Shown: positions 27,165-35,587 of the stretch, piece after piece
Position numbering within the stretch: the stretch's first letter is position 1
Layout of the letters: each line of letters begins with the position of its first letter
Assembly (NCBI RefSeq): GCF_000332235.1
Contig: NZ_CM001775.1
Coordinates: 365,630 to 429,629, forward strand
DNA length: 64,000 bases
From: Geminocystis herdmanii PCC 6308
Lineage (GTDB): Bacteria; Cyanobacteriota; Cyanobacteriia; Cyanobacteriales; Cyanobacteriaceae
Direction: 5' to 3'
Made by a program: the position numbers and the translations under genes
The notes under the pieces: generated by a model
Told to the model about the DNA's origin: nothing
Seen by the model: the letters and a program-made list of their open reading frames with translations, nothing else
The model's database searches: none

Positions 27165-27598
27165 CTATCCTCATCAAAAGACTATGAGGCAACCCCTAAA
27201 TAAATGGGGCTAACAACCCAAAGTCTAGGTTAATAAGCAAGTTGAGAAGACAGTTAGAGTATAAAACACAATGGTATGGTTCAAAATTGATTGTTGCCGA
27301 TCGATTTTATCCTTCATCTCAGTTATGTTCAAACTGTCAAAATAAACAAAAAATGCCTCTTTCAAAAAGAGTTTATGAGTGTGAAAATTGCAGTTTAAAG
27401 ATCGATAGTGATTTGAATGCTAGTATTCATATGGAGTTATATCCAACTACCGATAGCTTGTCGGAAAGTAAAGCCTGTGAAGAGTCAAACCAACTTAATG
27501 GCGAGTCTATTAAGGATTCACCTGAAGCAGGAAGTGAACGTCCATCCCATGAAGAGTGGGGATTTACTCTCATGAGTAAATTTGAGCAAGTTTCATAG
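27165..27598 (+). pseudogene. tnpB: TnpB (IS200/IS605 family) C-terminal remnant
   Basis: The last part of a TnpB RNA-guided nuclease: the KTQWYGSKLIVADRFYPSSQLCSNCQ strand, a zinc ribbon with CSNC and CENC pairs and the final RuvC Asp/Asn region DSDLNASIH. The N-terminal three-quarters, with the first RuvC residues, is missing. The sequence before it, 27165-27235, contains nested short inverted repeats (AGACT...AGTCT around CCCC...GGGG) that could be an end structure of the element. The tail after DSDLNAS is a long Ser/Glu-rich stretch typical of these proteins. Not functional. Confidence 0.85.
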
Positions 27599-27699
27599 AG
27601 CGGTTATGTGGTAAAATCCGAATCGTGATGTTGACACCTACTGAAATCACCGTTTTCAATCAAATATCGTTGTTAATTTAAGTTAAGGAACTATTTAAA

Positions 27700-28209
27700 A
27701 TGGATTTATCGAGAATTCCTGCTCAACCTAAAGCTGGTATTATTAATGTTTTAATTGAGATACCCGGTGGCAGTAAGAATAAATATGAGTTTGATAAGGA
27801 TATGAATGCTTTTATCCTCGATCGAGTCTTATTTTCTTCAGTAAAATATCCCTATGATTACGGTTTTGTACCCAATACTTTAGCCGATGATGGTGATCCT
27901 CTTGATGGTATGGTAATGATGGATGAGCCTACTTTTCCCGGTTGCGTTATTGCCTCTCGTCCTATCTGTATGTTAGAAATGATTGATGGGGGCGATCGAG
28001 ATGAGAAAATATTATGTGTACCTGCGGAAGACCCGCGCTATGATCATGTTAAATCCATGAAAGATGTTGCACCTCATATCTTAGACGAGATTGCTGAATT
28101 TTTCCGTAGCTACAAAAACCTAGAGAAAAAAGAAACTAATATTTTAGGTTGGAAAGATATTGATCAAGTTGCTCCTTTAGTGGAAGAATGCGTTAAAGCC
28201 TATAAATAA
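27700..28209 (+). CDS. ppa: Inorganic pyrophosphatase
   Basis: Soluble family I pyrophosphatase hydrolysing PPi to two phosphates, driving biosynthetic reactions forward. The 169 residues match the bacterial hexameric type: [16 protein letters not shown] (substrate-binding Lys and Glu), [11 protein letters not shown], the signature [10 protein letters not shown] with its metal-binding Asp residues, and [12 protein letters not shown]. The start is preceded by AAGGAA about 13 bases upstream. A 28-base palindrome about 100 bases past the stop is a likely terminator shared with the convergent HEPN/MNT-MOSC group. Confidence 0.95.
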   Translation: MDLSRIPAQPKAGIINVLIEIPGGSKNKYEFDKDMNAFILDRVLFSSVKYPYDYGFVPNTLADDGDPLDGMVMMDEPTFPGCVIASRPICMLEMIDGGDRDEKILCVPAEDPRYDHVKSMKDVAPHILDEIAEFFRSYKNLEKKETNILGWKDIDQVAPLVEECVKAYK

Positions 28210-28274
28210 TTAGGAATAAGGAATTAGGAATCAGGAAATAAAGAGTAAATGTTTAATAGAAATATCTTTATTTT

Positions 28275-28370
28275 ACTTCTGGAAAAAATTAAATTTTTGA
28301 TACCTAAAACTATTGTAGAGACGTAAAATTTTACGTCTCTACGGGAATTTTTCCCAGATGCCTATTTATC
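28275..28370. repeat. Dispersed ~95-bp repeat with 28-bp perfect palindrome (copy A)
   Basis: At 28315-28342 lies a perfect palindrome starting GTAGAGACGTAAAA. It is embedded in about 95 bases that closely match 48808-48898, including flanks (ACTTCT.GGAAAAA.TTAAATTTT on the left and GATG.CTATT on the right). Because the homology covers flanks, this is a mobile-type repeat, not merely a hairpin. Lying between convergent genes it can end transcription in both directions. Confidence 0.8.
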
Positions 28371-28375
28371 ATCAC

Positions 28376-28828
28376 TTAAAATTTTCCTCCATTGTCATTT
28401 TCTAAAGTGTCTAAATAGTTTAAGATTTGTCTTTGATATAAAGGATAATCTGCTAAAGTTTCTTTAATAGCAGAATGAACAAATAGAGGCTCAATTATTT
28501 CGTAAAGATGAACTAATAAATTTCTCATTTTTCCTGACTCTTTTAATCTCCGTGCTAAGTCATAATCAATAATTTTTAGTTGACCTAATTTAATGAAAGT
28601 TTCGGCATTTTCTTCTGGTTGTTTAATCAATAATGACTTAAATAAATAACGATTTACATCTAAAGCAACGTCTGCTATTAATTGAATTAAACGTTCGATC
28701 GCTCTTTGTAATAAAGTATCTGCTAAAAAATCATTGAAAGATATATTTTCATGGGCTTCTAACTGCTGTAAATAAGTAGTTTGAAACTCAAATTTACGAA
28801 TAATTATACTAGAGTCAATTTTTCTCAT
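28376..28828 (-). CDS. HepT-like HEPN toxin
   Basis: A 150-residue HepT/DUF86 family protein, the RNase toxin of the MntA-HepT system. The RNase motif R-x4-H-x-Y is present as RNLLVHLYE (about residues 104-112). The N-terminal FLADTLLQRAIERLIQLIADVALDVNRYLF pattern is characteristic. In the studied systems MntA adds AMP groups to the HepT tyrosine of this motif and thereby inactivates it. It overlaps the upstream mntA-like gene by four bases. It is the second HEPN/MNT pair of the window and unlike the one at 4.0-4.8 kb in sequence type. Confidence 0.87.
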   Translation of the reverse strand: MRKIDSSIIIRKFEFQTTYLQQLEAHENISFNDFLADTLLQRAIERLIQLIADVALDVNRYLFKSLLIKQPEENAETFIKLGQLKIIDYDLARRLKESGKMRNLLVHLYEIIEPLFVHSAIKETLADYPLYQRQILNYLDTLENDNGGKF

Positions 28829-29280
28829 ACTCCTCTTTTGACTAAAAAATTTTCTACTTTCTTTCTCATGATATTAGTTAATTGTTGAATCTCTATTTCG
28901 GTTTTTAATTTATTTTGTTTAAATTGGTTAAATTCTCCTTTATTTTTTTCGTATAAAAGAACACCGTCACGAGCAACATAATGGGCAATAAAATCAGAAC
29001 AACTGTTTAAATCCACAATGTCTATATGCTCAGTTTTTAGCTCAAAAATTTCATTCAAATCAATAGAGTCTGCAAACCAACCATAAGGGTTATCTTTAAA
29101 AGTTTTTTCTCTGATTTCTCGATTGTACAAAATAGCAAAATCCCAATCACTTTTTTCGTGAATATCACCCCTTGCCCTTGAACCAAATAACATTAACATT
29201 TTGACATAGGGCATTTTTTGCGGTATTTGTTGGGATAATTTTTGCAAAGTTTTAATGTCAGTATTTTGATTATTCATCAT
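28825..29280 (-). CDS. MntA-like nucleotidyltransferase antitoxin
   Basis: A 151-residue minimal nucleotidyltransferase. The active site reads LMLFGSRARGDIHEKSDWDFAIL (about residues 29-51); the second metal Asp appears in a D-W-D arrangement instead of the common D-x-D with a small residue, which also occurs in MntA proteins. Its start codon overlaps the stop of the upstream MOSC gene (29277-29280), and its own end overlaps hepT, so three genes form a tight overlapping unit. Predicted to neutralise HepT by AMP transfer. Confidence 0.85.
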   Translation of the reverse strand: MMNNQNTDIKTLQKLSQQIPQKMPYVKMLMLFGSRARGDIHEKSDWDFAILYNREIREKTFKDNPYGWFADSIDLNEIFELKTEHIDIVDLNSCSDFIAHYVARDGVLLYEKNKGEFNQFKQNKLKTEIEIQQLTNIMRKKVENFLVKRGV

Positions 29281-30128
29281 ATTTTGCTCGAAATTATGTC
29301 TCCAATGGAGATAATTCCTTCGGTATCAGGTATCATATTTTGACCAAACATTATACCATCTGGGGTGTTACGAAAAGTGCTTAAAGTTAATAGTGGTTCT
29401 TTTGTTCGATCGAGCTTACCTGTATATTGATCGGTAGTTGTAATCACACAACGGCTACAAGGTTTGACTACTTGAAAACTAACATTATTAATGGTGATTT
29501 TTTGCCATGTATCTTCGATAAAAGGTTCGGATGTTTCTACGACTATATTCGATCGAAAACGTCCCATTTTTATTAAGGGGAAATCATCATCATATTTTAC
29601 TTTTAAACGATGATTTAAATCAGCTAAAGAGGCAGTATTTGTTAATAGGTAAGGAAAACCATCAGCAAAACTAACGGGTTGATTTTTTGCCGTACTATAT
29701 TCATGGTTAATTGCCCGAATATATTGAGAAGATTGTCTGACTAAACGACAGGATTTTTCTAAGTTTAAGGCTTGGTTCAACCACTTTGCTACTTCATCCC
29801 CTTGATCGATCGCTATGGTTGTATCTCTCCAAATATTAACAGAGATTTCTTGATTACTTTCTAGGGGGGTTAATTCAAAATCTTTTAAGTTATTATTCTT
29901 AGTAGATAAATAGATTTTTTTGTCTTGAATCTCAACTTTGATAGTTGCCATATTGGGGTATTGTCTTTGAGTTAAAAATTTCCCATTTTCATCGACTAAC
30001 ATAAACTCTCTATCAAAAAAAGCAGGTTGATAGAAGTTTTTTAAACCTTTAACAGTAATTTGTGCTTTTGTTAAACTAATTCCTTGACAAGATTTAATGG
30101 GATAGATAAAAAGATGACTAATTTTCAT
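29277..30128 (-). CDS. MOSC domain protein (mARC-like, molybdenum cofactor binding)
   Basis: A 283-residue protein with an N-terminal beta-barrel MOSC_N domain (ISHLFIYPIKSCQGISLTKAQIT, DREFMLVDENGKFLTQRQYP) and a C-terminal MOSC domain (about 140-280) with RFRSNIVVE, VKPCSRCVITTTDQYTG. The Cys in PCSRC is the predicted molybdenum ligand of mARC/YcbX-type enzymes, which reduce N-hydroxylated compounds. It precedes the MntA/HepT pair with overlapping ends, which may only reflect insertion of the pair downstream. A hairpin terminator of ftsH lies just upstream. Confidence 0.85.
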   Translation of the reverse strand: MKISHLFIYPIKSCQGISLTKAQITVKGLKNFYQPAFFDREFMLVDENGKFLTQRQYPNMATIKVEIQDKKIYLSTKNNNLKDFELTPLESNQEISVNIWRDTTIAIDQGDEVAKWLNQALNLEKSCRLVRQSSQYIRAINHEYSTAKNQPVSFADGFPYLLTNTASLADLNHRLKVKYDDDFPLIKMGRFRSNIVVETSEPFIEDTWQKITINNVSFQVVKPCSRCVITTTDQYTGKLDRTKEPLLTLSTFRNTPDGIMFGQNMIPDTEGIISIGDIISSKI

Positions 30129-30148
30129 GATTTTTTCTCAATTTTTAT

Positions 30149-30170
30149 GGGGTTAATCTTATTTAACCCC
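30149..30170. terminator. Hairpin GGGGTTAA/TTAACCCC after ftsH
   Basis: Perfect 8-bp stem with a six-base loop, located 17 bases beyond the ftsH stop and before the MOSC gene on the same strand. It is a probable terminator for ftsH. Confidence 0.65.
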
Positions 30171-30186
30171 TATCAAATTTTAACTC

Positions 30187-32073
30187 TTATTTTATCAAAG
30201 ATACTTGACTGATTTCTAAGGTTTTAGTAGTAGAATTTTCCACTATTTTACGGAATAAATCACCGTCTATGGTTTCTTTTTCGATTAATAAATCCACTAA
30301 TTGATCGATAACTGATCGATGTTCTAAAATAATTTGTTTAGCATTTTCATAACATTGAAAAACGATCGAGCGAATTTGTTTATCAATTTTTTCCGCTATT
30401 TCTTGAGAATAATCCGATCGATTAACGGAGTCATTTCCTAAGAAAATAGGTTGATTATCGTCTTCTAAAGCCATAAGCCCTAAATCTGACATTCCGAATT
30501 TTGTCACCATTTGACGACTTAAAGATGTCACTCTTTCGATGTCATTTCCTGCCCCCGTAGTAATTTCTCCATCTCCAAACACCACATCTTCCGCCGCTCT
30601 TCCCCCCAATAATCCTGTAACACGAGCAAAGAGTTGCGATCGAGAAATCAAACCTTGTTCTTCATCAGGAGTAAACCAAGTTAAGCCTCTAGCTTGTCCT
30701 CTGGGGATTAGGGTAACTTTTTCTACGGGATCATGTCCTTTGGTAAATGTCCCTACAATAGCGTGACCAACTTCATGATAGGCAATCAATCTTTTTGCCT
30801 TACCATCCACTAACGGTGTGCCTTCCATACCAGCAATTACTCGATCGATCGCCGCATCAATTTCCGCCATGGTGATGGCATCCTTTCTTCTTCTCACCGT
30901 TAAAATAGCCGCTTCATTTAAGAGGTTAGCTAAATCTGCACCACTAAAACCGGGGGTACGTTGCGCAATGGTTTCTAAAGATACCTCTCCATCGATCTTT
31001 TTGTTAGCTCCGTGTACTTCAAGAATCCCTAAACGCCCATTCATATCAGGATAATCCACCATCACCTGTCGATCGAACCTCCCCGGACGTAATAAGGCAC
31101 TATCCAACACATCAGGGCGATTAGTGGCGGCAATGATAATAATGCCCGTGTTACCCTCAAAACCGTCCATTTCCGTGAGCAATTGATTTAAAGTTTGTTC
31201 CCTCTCATCATTACCTCCCCCAATTCCCGCTCCTCTTTGTCTGCCCACCGCATCAATTTCATCGATAAAGATTAAACAGGGAGCATTTTCCTTCGCTTTA
31301 CGGAATAAATCTCGTACTCTTGAAGCACCCACTCCCACAAACATTTCTACAAATTCAGAACCAGAAATACTAAAAAATGGCACTTGTGCTTCTCCAGCAA
31401 TCGCTTTAGCTAAAAGGGTTTTACCCGTACCCGGAGGACCGATTAATAAGACACCCCTAGGGATTTTTGCACCTACGGCAGTGAATTTATCAGGGGTTTT
31501 CAGAAAAGTCACCACTTCTCCTAATTCTTCTTTCGCTTCTTCAATACCTGCCACGTCTTTAAACTCAATGCCTGTAGCGGCTTCCATTTGAAATCGAGCG
31601 CGAGATTTACCAAAATTCATTGCTCCTGCTGCGCTACTGGCGGAACGTTTGATTAAAATAAATAAGCCTAAAATTAATAAAAATAACACTCCTATCTGCA
31701 TTAAATTAATCATTGCGGCACTACTAGCCGCCGAAGATTCTACGGCAAAATCAATATTTTTTGACCTAATTTTGGCGATTAATTCGGGATTTTGATTAAA
31801 AAGTTTAACTTCCTTTGGTTTATTATCTGTTGCTCCTTCTAAATACACATTAGCAATATTAGTCGCAGGATCGATCGTGATTTTGCTTACTTCTCCTGTT
31901 TCAATGCTTCTCAATAAATCTGAATAGTTAAATACTTCTTTTTTCTGTTGTGCCAAAGTAGTATTACTCACAAATAAACTTTGTAACAACATTAAACTAC
32001 TAGCCATCAGACTAAGCATTTTAGGGGATTTTATCAATTTGTGGACACGTTTTTTTTGAGGATAACTGCGCAT
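30187..32073 (-). CDS. ftsH: ATP-dependent zinc metalloprotease FtsH (FtsH2-like)
   Basis: Membrane-anchored AAA protease of 628 residues that degrades damaged membrane proteins, in thylakoids notably photodamaged D1. Two N-terminal transmembrane helices (about 18-36 and 120-140) flank a lumenal domain. The AAA module has Walker A GPPGTGKT (about 210), Walker B LIFIDEID and the SRH region [19 protein letters not shown]. The protease domain has HEVGH (about 431) and a downstream Asp ligand. The [13 protein letters not shown] segment places it with the FtsH2-like cyanobacterial group. Cyanobacteria have several ftsH genes; this is one of them. Thf1, encoded at 14.7 kb, is a known functional partner. 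Confidence 0.95.
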   Translation of the reverse strand: MRSYPQKKRVHKLIKSPKMLSLMASSLMLLQSLFVSNTTLAQQKKEVFNYSDLLRSIETGEVSKITIDPATNIANVYLEGATDNKPKEVKLFNQNPELIAKIRSKNIDFAVESSAASSAAMINLMQIGVLFLLILGLFILIKRSASSAAGAMNFGKSRARFQMEAATGIEFKDVAGIEEAKEELGEVVTFLKTPDKFTAVGAKIPRGVLLIGPPGTGKTLLAKAIAGEAQVPFFSISGSEFVEMFVGVGASRVRDLFRKAKENAPCLIFIDEIDAVGRQRGAGIGGGNDEREQTLNQLLTEMDGFEGNTGIIIIAATNRPDVLDSALLRPGRFDRQVMVDYPDMNGRLGILEVHGANKKIDGEVSLETIAQRTPGFSGADLANLLNEAAILTVRRRKDAITMAEIDAAIDRVIAGMEGTPLVDGKAKRLIAYHEVGHAIVGTFTKGHDPVEKVTLIPRGQARGLTWFTPDEEQGLISRSQLFARVTGLLGGRAAEDVVFGDGEITTGAGNDIERVTSLSRQMVTKFGMSDLGLMALEDDNQPIFLGNDSVNRSDYSQEIAEKIDKQIRSIVFQCYENAKQIILEHRSVIDQLVDLLIEKETIDGDLFRKIVENSTTKTLEISQVSLIK

Positions 32074-32225
32074 TGGTGATAATCTTTGAAATAACTTCTT
32101 CCTTTATAACAAATAAGGTAACTACCTAGGTCAGGTAAATTTAATTCTCTTTTTTTTTAATGGGGTGTTGGGATTACTTCAGATTGCTTCGTAAACTCGT
32201 AATGACAAAATAAAATAAAATTCGT

Positions 32226-33974
32226 CTAACTTAAAATTTCTTCTAGTTGATGTTTCTGCCAAAGGGATTTATATAAACCTTCTTGGTTGAATAATTCATT
32301 ATGATTGCCAGATTGAACAATTTTACCATCTTCCATGACAAAAATTCGATCGGCATTTTGTACCGCCGATAATTGATGGGTAATGAAAATAGTTGTTTTA
32401 CCCTTTTCTTGTTGTAGATTTTCTAAGATTTGAGTAGCGGTTTTATTGTCCACACTAGAAAGCGCATCATCTAAGATTAACACAGGTGCATCCGCAAATA
32501 AAGCCCTTGCTAACGAACTACGTTGTCTTTGCCCACCAGAAAGACTTATTCCTCGTTCTCCCACTAAAGTATCATATTGTTTGGGAAAAATCATAATTTC
32601 TGGGTGAATTTGCGCTTGTTTTGCCGCATTTTCAATCTCCATCATATCTGCTATAGGGTTGCTGTAGGCAATATTATTTCTAATCGTAGTAGAAAAGAGG
32701 AAACTATCCTGCGGTACATAGGCGATGGATTTGCGTAAATCTGTTAAATTAATGGTAGTAATATCGATGCCGTCTAAAAATAATTGCCCTGCCTCAATAT
32801 CCAATAAACGAGGAATCGCATTAGCAAGGGTGGATTTTCCCGAACCAATTAAGCCCACAATCGCTACTAATTCCCCTGCTTTGATGGTAAAACTGAGATT
32901 ATTTAAAGCAGAATTTTTACTATTAGGATAACGATAATTAAGATTTACTGCCCTAATTTCTCCCTTAATTTCTTCCCTAGATAAATTAACAGAATCAGGG
33001 TTATTTTTGATTTTTGGTTCAACATTAGTTATAGCAGAAATTCGATCGAGACTTACCTCTCCTCGTTGATAAGTAGTGATGGTAAAACCTAATAAAGCTG
33101 TAGGAAAAACTAATCTTTCCACATAAATAATTAAAGCGATAAAATCCCCCACAGTAATTAAACCTTTTTCAATGTCGCTAGTACCAAACCAGAGTAAAAT
33201 TAAAAGACTAATATTAGCGATACCCTGAATAACAGGAAATAATAAATTACGAGTTTGAGCTAACTTTAAATTAGCCTTTAATAACCCATTATTTTTTTTA
33301 GCAAAAGCTTTTCTTTCGTTATCCTCTTGCCCATAAATTTTAATTAGAGCAATACCGCTCATATCCTCTTGAATTAACTCACTAACATCCGACAATTTTT
33401 CTTGTACTTCTAATTGATCAAGCCTTAATTTATCGCTAAATAACTGAACTGTGAACAACATTAAAGGATAAATAGTCAACGCCATTAAACTTAAATTTAC
33501 ATTAATTAAAAGCATTGCTGGTAAAGTTAAAGCATAGGCAAAAATAGTATTAATTAAACTAAGAATAGCAAACCCCACTAGACGGCGAATATTGTCCACA
33601 TCGCTGGTGGCACGATTAATTAAATCCCCAGAACTATTAACACTAAAATAAGCAGGTTCTAACTTTAATAAATGCTCAAAAATAATTTGTTTTAAATCAA
33701 ATTCTACCTGTCGCCCAATGCCAAAAATTAACACCCTCGACCACATCCTAATTGCCCACATTATACAGGCTAAAATAAATAAAATAATGACATAACCAAT
33801 CACTTTTTCGATCGCAAAATTTTCTTGTAAATCATCAAAAATATCCCTAATTAACCAAGGAATATAAACCCCAATAATATTAACAACAAATAAAGCCGAA
33901 GTACCCCAATACAACTTATCAAGATGAGGTTTTAAATAGGAGATTAATTTTTTCAGCCGTGAGGTATTAACCAT
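32226..33974 (-). CDS. MsbA-like ABC exporter (fused permease-ATPase)
   Basis: A 582-residue half-size ABC exporter working as a homodimer. The N-terminal six-helix domain (about 1-310) starts at KLISYLKPHLDKLYWG; the ATPase domain (about 335-582) has Walker A VGLIGSGKSTL, Q-loop YVPQDSFLFS, signature LSGGQRQRSSLARAL, Walker B VLILDDALSSVD and H-loop FITHQ. Residue patterns fit the multidrug/lipid exporter class (MsbA, BmrA, YheH). The Ile in the Walker A loop (VGLIGSGKST) is a mild variation. Substrate unknown. It is separated by a repeat-rich gap from the sugar transferase gene. Confidence 0.88.
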   Translation of the reverse strand: MVNTSRLKKLISYLKPHLDKLYWGTSALFVVNIIGVYIPWLIRDIFDDLQENFAIEKVIGYVIILFILACIMWAIRMWSRVLIFGIGRQVEFDLKQIIFEHLLKLEPAYFSVNSSGDLINRATSDVDNIRRLVGFAILSLINTIFAYALTLPAMLLINVNLSLMALTIYPLMLFTVQLFSDKLRLDQLEVQEKLSDVSELIQEDMSGIALIKIYGQEDNERKAFAKKNNGLLKANLKLAQTRNLLFPVIQGIANISLLILLWFGTSDIEKGLITVGDFIALIIYVERLVFPTALLGFTITTYQRGEVSLDRISAITNVEPKIKNNPDSVNLSREEIKGEIRAVNLNYRYPNSKNSALNNLSFTIKAGELVAIVGLIGSGKSTLANAIPRLLDIEAGQLFLDGIDITTINLTDLRKSIAYVPQDSFLFSTTIRNNIAYSNPIADMMEIENAAKQAQIHPEIMIFPKQYDTLVGERGISLSGGQRQRSSLARALFADAPVLILDDALSSVDNKTATQILENLQQEKGKTTIFITHQLSAVQNADRIFVMEDGKIVQSGNHNELFNQEGLYKSLWQKHQLEEILS

Positions 33975-34219
33975 TTATTTGAATAAAGAAATGAATAATT
34001 AGATATTCTGCAATGATAACGTAATTATGTCCTTTCGAGCCACGAAGCAACCTTTATTATGTCTTTGGGAGGTAACGAAGCAATCTTCCAGACATTGTTT
34101 TTCAGATAAATTAATAACCCACCGTGTAATGAATTACACGGCTAACGTGATCGAGTTCAATAAATTGAACTCAAAATTTTTGAAAACGATTTAATTCGAC
34201 CTTCTCCATTCTTCATTAA
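33975..34219. repeat. Intergenic region with dispersed repeats
   Basis: No gene is seen. Bases 34024-34090 carry GAGCCACGAAGCAAC and GTAACGAAGCAATCTTCCAGAC, the complementary orientation of the ATTGCTTCGT repeat at 10.4 and 32.2 kb. Bases 34113-34175 (AATAACCCACCGTGTAAT..., ...AATAAATTGAACTCAA) match 53119-53180. Confidence 0.6.
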
Positions 34220-34945
34220 TTAATATGCTCCATTATTTTCAGGAAAAAGAACAACACCAATAGTTTTTAATATAATCCATATATCCAAAAACCAGTTATG
34301 ATGATTGACGTAATAAACATCGATTAAAACACGCTGAGGATAGGGAATATCATTTCTTCCTGATACTTGCCATAATCCTGTTAAACCGGGGTTGATGGTT
34401 AACACCTTATCCATTTTACTGCCGTATTTATGTAATTCATCAGGCACAAGAGGACGAGGACCTACTACACTCATGTCACCTTTAAGAACATTGAAGAACT
34501 GAGGAAATTCATCTAAACTACTAATTCGGAGAAATTTACCAATCCATGTAATGCGTGGATCATCTTTTAGTTTAAAATTATCTTCAAATTCTTGACGTTT
34601 TTCTGGACACTTATCTAGCATATCTTGTAAGACTCGATCGGCATCAACTACCATTGTCCTAAACTTGATACATTTAAAATGTTTAAAGTTTTTCCCTACC
34701 CTTTCCTGAGCATAAAAAATAGGTCCGGGGGAACTAATAGCGATTAAGATTGCTAAAATCAGATATAGTGGCGAGAAAACCACTAATACGGAAGCTGAGA
34801 ATACAATATCAAAGGTTCGTTTAAAAAATGCTTTGGTAAGTCTAATTTTTTGTTCTCTACTTGGCACACGAGATATATTTACTAAACCTCGTCTTGCCAA
34901 ATTCTGAATTACTTTGGCTGATACCAGTTGGCTATTTGCTGTCAT
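34220..34945 (-). CDS. Polyprenyl-phosphate sugar-1-phosphate transferase (exopolysaccharide priming enzyme)
   Basis: A 241-residue initiating glycosyl-phosphate transferase of the bacterial sugar transferase family (WbaP/RfbP C-terminal type). It transfers hexose-1-phosphate to undecaprenyl phosphate to begin exopolysaccharide or O-antigen assembly. A hydrophobic hairpin helix (about 45-70, KRTFDIVFSASVLVVFSPLYLILAILI) is followed by GPIFYAQERVGKNFKHFKCIKFRTM and LRISSLDEFPQFFNVLKGDMSVVGPRPL, then NPGLTGLWQVSGRND, all family hallmarks. It is the short form without the extra N-terminal membrane domain, with only a 30-residue leader. Confidence 0.9.
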   Translation of the reverse strand: MTANSQLVSAKVIQNLARRGLVNISRVPSREQKIRLTKAFFKRTFDIVFSASVLVVFSPLYLILAILIAISSPGPIFYAQERVGKNFKHFKCIKFRTMVVDADRVLQDMLDKCPEKRQEFEDNFKLKDDPRITWIGKFLRISSLDEFPQFFNVLKGDMSVVGPRPLVPDELHKYGSKMDKVLTINPGLTGLWQVSGRNDIPYPQRVLIDVYYVNHHNWFLDIWIILKTIGVVLFPENNGAY

Positions 34946-35259
34946 TTTACTCCTTCACACCGTGATAAACTATTATTTTACAGTACGATCGCACTTCAAA
35001 ACAATATTTTTCTTATTGTTAGTATTTTAAGACTTTTTAGAAAATATTAACTAAGTATATTTGATTTAAGAGAACTTTTGATAAACATTTATCTAAATAC
35101 AAAAAAGCCATTAGTCAGCATTACTAAGGAATAGAATCATTGCAGAAAACTTGAAATGTTCGATCGAACTAATAAATATAGAAAGAATTTTAGAGATTAC
35201 TGCATAAATTGCTAATTCGCCACTGATAAGTAGATAGAAGTGCAATTTATTGAAAATTC
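34946..35259. other. Intergenic region upstream of the sugar transferase gene
   Basis: About 314 AT-rich bases between divergent genes. A GTTCGATCGAAC palindrome lies at about 35159-35170. No further gene, repeat or clear promoter is seen. Confidence 0.4.
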
Positions 35260-35442
35260 ATGAAAAACGATCGAACCCTAAAAATCATTCTGACAGTCAT
35301 TGCCATAAGTCTGGTGATGATTGTAATTGAGTTAGCTAGTTTTACTCCTGTTAACGCTAGTAACTCTGTTATCGATGTCAATATCCGTCAAGTAGGCGGT
35401 AGTTCTGTTTTTCGCTCTATTCCTGTACAAATTAATAAATGA
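35260..35442 (+). CDS. Small single-pass membrane or exported protein, unknown
   Basis: Sixty residues: a basic N-terminus (MKNDRTLK), one hydrophobic helix (about 9-28) that could be a signal anchor or signal peptide ending near VNA, and a short polar tail with VDVNIRQVGGSSVFRSIPVQINK. I recall similar small proteins from cyanobacteria but cannot name a family. It lies 8 bases before a short helicase-like leader fragment and 145 bases before the large helicase gene and reads the same way. Confidence 0.5.
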   Translation: MKNDRTLKIILTVIAISLVMIVIELASFTPVNASNSVIDVNIRQVGGSSVFRSIPVQINK

Positions 35443-35450
35443 GGTTAAGA

Positions 35451-35570
35451 ATGAACCAACCAACACTATTAACATCAGGAATAAGGGATAACCATAGCAG
35501 GGGTACTGTAGCTGATTTTCTCCTAGATAACCTTTACCCCGACTCTTTATTGTCGATCAAACTTTTGTAA
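35451..35570 (+). pseudogene. Possible 5' relic of a PLD-helicase gene (39 codons)
   Basis: A 39-codon ORF whose translation contains GIRDNHSRGTVADFL followed by LYPDSLLSI. This is like the N-terminus of PLD-domain SNF2 helicases, where such a motif precedes the first nuclease strand. The frame stops just before the real helicase gene, whose own N-terminus differs. It may be a displaced 5' end of a related gene. The similarity is from memory and unverified. Confidence 0.35.
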
Positions 35571-35587
35571 AAATTGGAGTAAATTTT

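Noticed and set aside
27165-27598. Active TnpB gene
   Set aside because: Only the zinc ribbon and last RuvC segment are present; the earlier catalytic residues are missing.
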